From Lepidostoma basale (taxonomy: Eukaryota > Arthropoda > Insecta > Trichoptera > Lepidostomatidae), in NCBI GenBank assembly GCA_022606425.2, contig JAHDVF020000581.1, positions 186,001 through 250,000 of the forward strand: a DNA stretch of 64,000 bases, written 5' to 3'. A program made the translations under genes and the position numbers. Shown in pieces: positions 62,153 to 64,000 of the stretch (its first letter is position 1; the number at the start of each line of letters is the position of its first letter). The notes under the pieces are model-generated. The model was not told the origin of the DNA. It did not search any database and was given only the letters and a program-made list of their open reading frames with translations.

Positions 62153-64000
62153 CTCTTCTGTATGTCTCAGGGTGGGCCGTCAATTCCCCGGTCTGCTCGA
62201 CAGGATGCGGCAGCTCCGTCCACTTGACGACACCCTGGTACCCGCGGTCCCCCGGTAAGAGTTCGATCGAGCCGGTTCGTTTGACATCACCTATCATTTT
62301 GAGCTCCTTGAGCCTCAGGTCCAGCGGCATCAGGTCTGCTATCGCTTGAACAGAGGTCAGAGAGACGGTCCTATAGGCCTTACAAATTCTAATGCCTATC
62401 GTTCTCTGCACCCTGTTCAGCTTCAGCTGGATGTTATTCCTGCATGCCGCTTCTGCCCAGACGCTCGCCGCATAGGTGATGGTCGGCTCCACCACGCCGA
62501 TATAAAGGGCCCGCAGTACCTCCGGGCTGAGTCCCCATGTGGCCTTCGCCATGCACGTCAGCTTCTTGGTGTAATTGACGGCCTTTTTGCACGCCATGTC
62601 CACGTGTTTACTCCAGTTGAGAGTGTCGTCTAATACAATCCCCAGAACCTTGCAGTCCTTGGACAGCGGGAGAGGCTTCCCGTTCATCACGAGGTTAGGG
62701 GCTGACGCCTTTCTTCTCGTGATGAACAAAGCCTTAGTTTTCTCCTCTGAGAATTGCAATTTGACTCGATCCCCCCAGGAGGTGATCTGTTCGAGTGTTT
62801 CGTTGACTATCGCTTCCACGGCTCCGACGTCTCGGTGCCTTACGATCAGCAGCACGTCGTCGGCGAAAGCCTGGATGTGGACTTCCTTGCGATACGGCAG
62901 CTGCAGAAGCTCGTCCAGCGCTATGTTCCAGAGAACCGGTCCGCAGGCTGATCCCTGGATGCAGCCCTTGCTCGTCGACCTGCTCGAGTAGGCCCCTGCG
63001 TGTCGCATCTCCACAGTCCTGTCCGAGAGGTAGTCTTTGAAGACGCCGTAGACGTTTCTCGGACAGTCATGTCGGGCGAGCTGCGACAGCAGATGGGGCC
63101 ACCAGGCGTTGTCGAACGCCCCTTTGATGTCTAGGGATATCACACAAGCGTGACACCCCTCGCTGTTTGCTTTCTTGATAAGGCCGACCGCAGATACCAT
63201 CGCGTCCTCAGTGCCCATCTGCCGGGTGAATCCGTACTGGCGGACGCTGAGCGCTCCCCGTCCTCCGAATCTCCAGGAGATGCGGTTGATCAGGAGCTTT
63301 TCGAGCGTCTTTCCCAGCACAGGAAGCAGTCCCAGGGGTCTGTAGGAGGCGACTTCTCCGTAGTCGTCCTTATTGGGCTTCGGAATGACTTTGACTCTCG
63401 CTATTTTCCACAGAATCGGAAAGGTCCCCAAACGCAGACAGGCATTGAAGATGCCGGTCAGCACCTCGGGGGCGGTCGCGAAAGCTCTCGAGCAGATGTC
63501 CGAGGTGAGATGGTCTCGTCCCGGCGCTCTGGTCGGATCCATATTATTCAGCACTCTAGAGATCTCCTCAGCCGCGAATGGGACGTCGTCCTCCGCGAGC
63601 AGTGACTCGTAGTCGTTTCGGCGAATGCAGAGCTGCTCGGGCGTTTCGCGTGAAGTTACGTCTGCGGGGAAAAAATGTTCCAGAAGTGCGGTCGCCGTCT
63701 CAAGCGCGGAGTCGGTGGTGTTATTCCCAAATTTGAGGGTGGCGGGAGGCGGACGCCGGGCGCTCTTCATGATCCTCTGTACAGACGACCAGACCGTCTC
63801 TTTATTTTGAATGCAGCAGAACTCTTTCCAGCTGTTTATCTTCGCGTGTTTGATCGCGTCTTTATATTTTTGCTTTATTTCTAGATAGGCGGGCAACGTC
63901 ACGAGCTCCTTGCGGACTGGGCCGGAACTGGCGAGTTTCCTTCTGGCCCGGACGACCTCCCTCTTCATGTCGTCCAGGTCTGAGTTCCACCACGGGTTCC
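62121..64000 (-). pseudogene. R1-type ORF2: reverse transcriptase, partial
   Basis: Copies element RNA into DNA at a nicked target. The frame is open to the window edge, with PWWNSDLDD upstream of the Met at 63968, so the endonuclease lies outside. Residues counted from that Met: RARVKVIPKPNK-like finger near 190-200, SYRPLGLLPVLGKTLEK at 208-224, VISLDIKGAFDNAWW (Asp280), GCIQGSACGP (335-344), AFADDVLL (Asp370, Asp371, intact). Thumb and connection run to about 560. I see no RNase H motif between 560 and the CCHC. The frame ends early at 62121 because of a one-base insertion. Confidence 0.9.

Larger units (their letters stand above)
61352..64000 (-). mobile_element. R1-clade LINE, runs off the window
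   Basis: Minus strand. 3' poly(A) of about 20 (T run at 61352-61371), a 3' UTR of about 290 bp, then ORF2 with reverse transcriptase and CCHC knuckle. Only one frameshift in 2.3 kb of coding sequence, so it is among the youngest LINEs here. R1-clade members can target rDNA or other sites; this one interrupts an RTE-like fragment. Confidence 0.9.

Overview
This is an AT-rich stretch of an arthropod, most probably insect, nuclear genome. Evidence for that: an intact mariner of the DD41D (rosa-like) type, a deleted DD34D-type mariner, an R1-clade LINE, Jockey-like, RTE-like and CR1-like LINEs, a tRNA-derived SINE, a hAT MITE and long microsatellites, with no bacterial-style gene packing. I recognise no host protein-coding gene. 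Almost every coding signal belongs to a transposable element, most of them broken. The window is therefore intergenic or deep-intronic sequence built by nested insertions.

Shorthand used below. J = Jockey-like LINE whose 3' end is a TGATT repeat. J2 = a relative ending in AAATG repeats. RA = RTE-like LINE whose 3' end carries CGAAGGGG/GACGGCGTGATGG followed by GTTA repeats. RB = RTE-like LINE ending in GAA repeats. RC = RTE-like LINE with a GRRQMSWL block. SINE = tRNA-derived family with A and B boxes. HHR-A to HHR-H = eight families of hammerhead-ribozyme-like motifs.

Layout. 1-3.2 kb: HHR-G motif, then a J element with 25-bp target duplications. 3.2-5 kb: HHR-A hairpin and intact mariner. 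5-13.5 kb: LINE fragments, two HHR-A/C hairpins, an ATT microsatellite, a large foldback repeat and a tandem HHR-B pair. 14.4-16 kb: a DNA transposon with TTAT duplications carrying two LINE insertions. 17-29 kb: J, RA, RB and RC remnants, SINEs, HHR-H and HHR-C hairpins and a CT microsatellite. 29.7-30.3 kb: deleted mariner. 30.6-45 kb: RTE-like LINEs, several nested in one another or in HHR hairpins, and a CR1 LINE. 45-51 kb: minisatellite, HHR-F hairpin, hAT MITE, two LINE insertions with clear target duplications and a second unclassified inverted-repeat transposon. 51-61 kb: more LINE, SINE and HHR copies. 61.35 kb to the end: a fairly young R1-clade LINE running off the window.

The most striking theme is the HHR set. 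Short motifs of the form CTGANGA + one base + inverted repeat (stem II) + GAAAC + small palindrome (stem III) + T/C occur about 30 times. Stem II and stem III sequences differ between families but remain complementary within each family, which is the signature of a conserved RNA fold. They lie mostly as head-to-head pairs in long hairpins and once as a 102-bp tandem repeat. This resembles the minimal hammerhead ribozymes known from Penelope-like elements and animal retrozymes, but no reverse transcriptase of Penelope type is visible here. Catalysis is inferred, not shown.

Between the repeats lie several short, more G+C-rich, repeat-free islands that could be conserved regulatory DNA.
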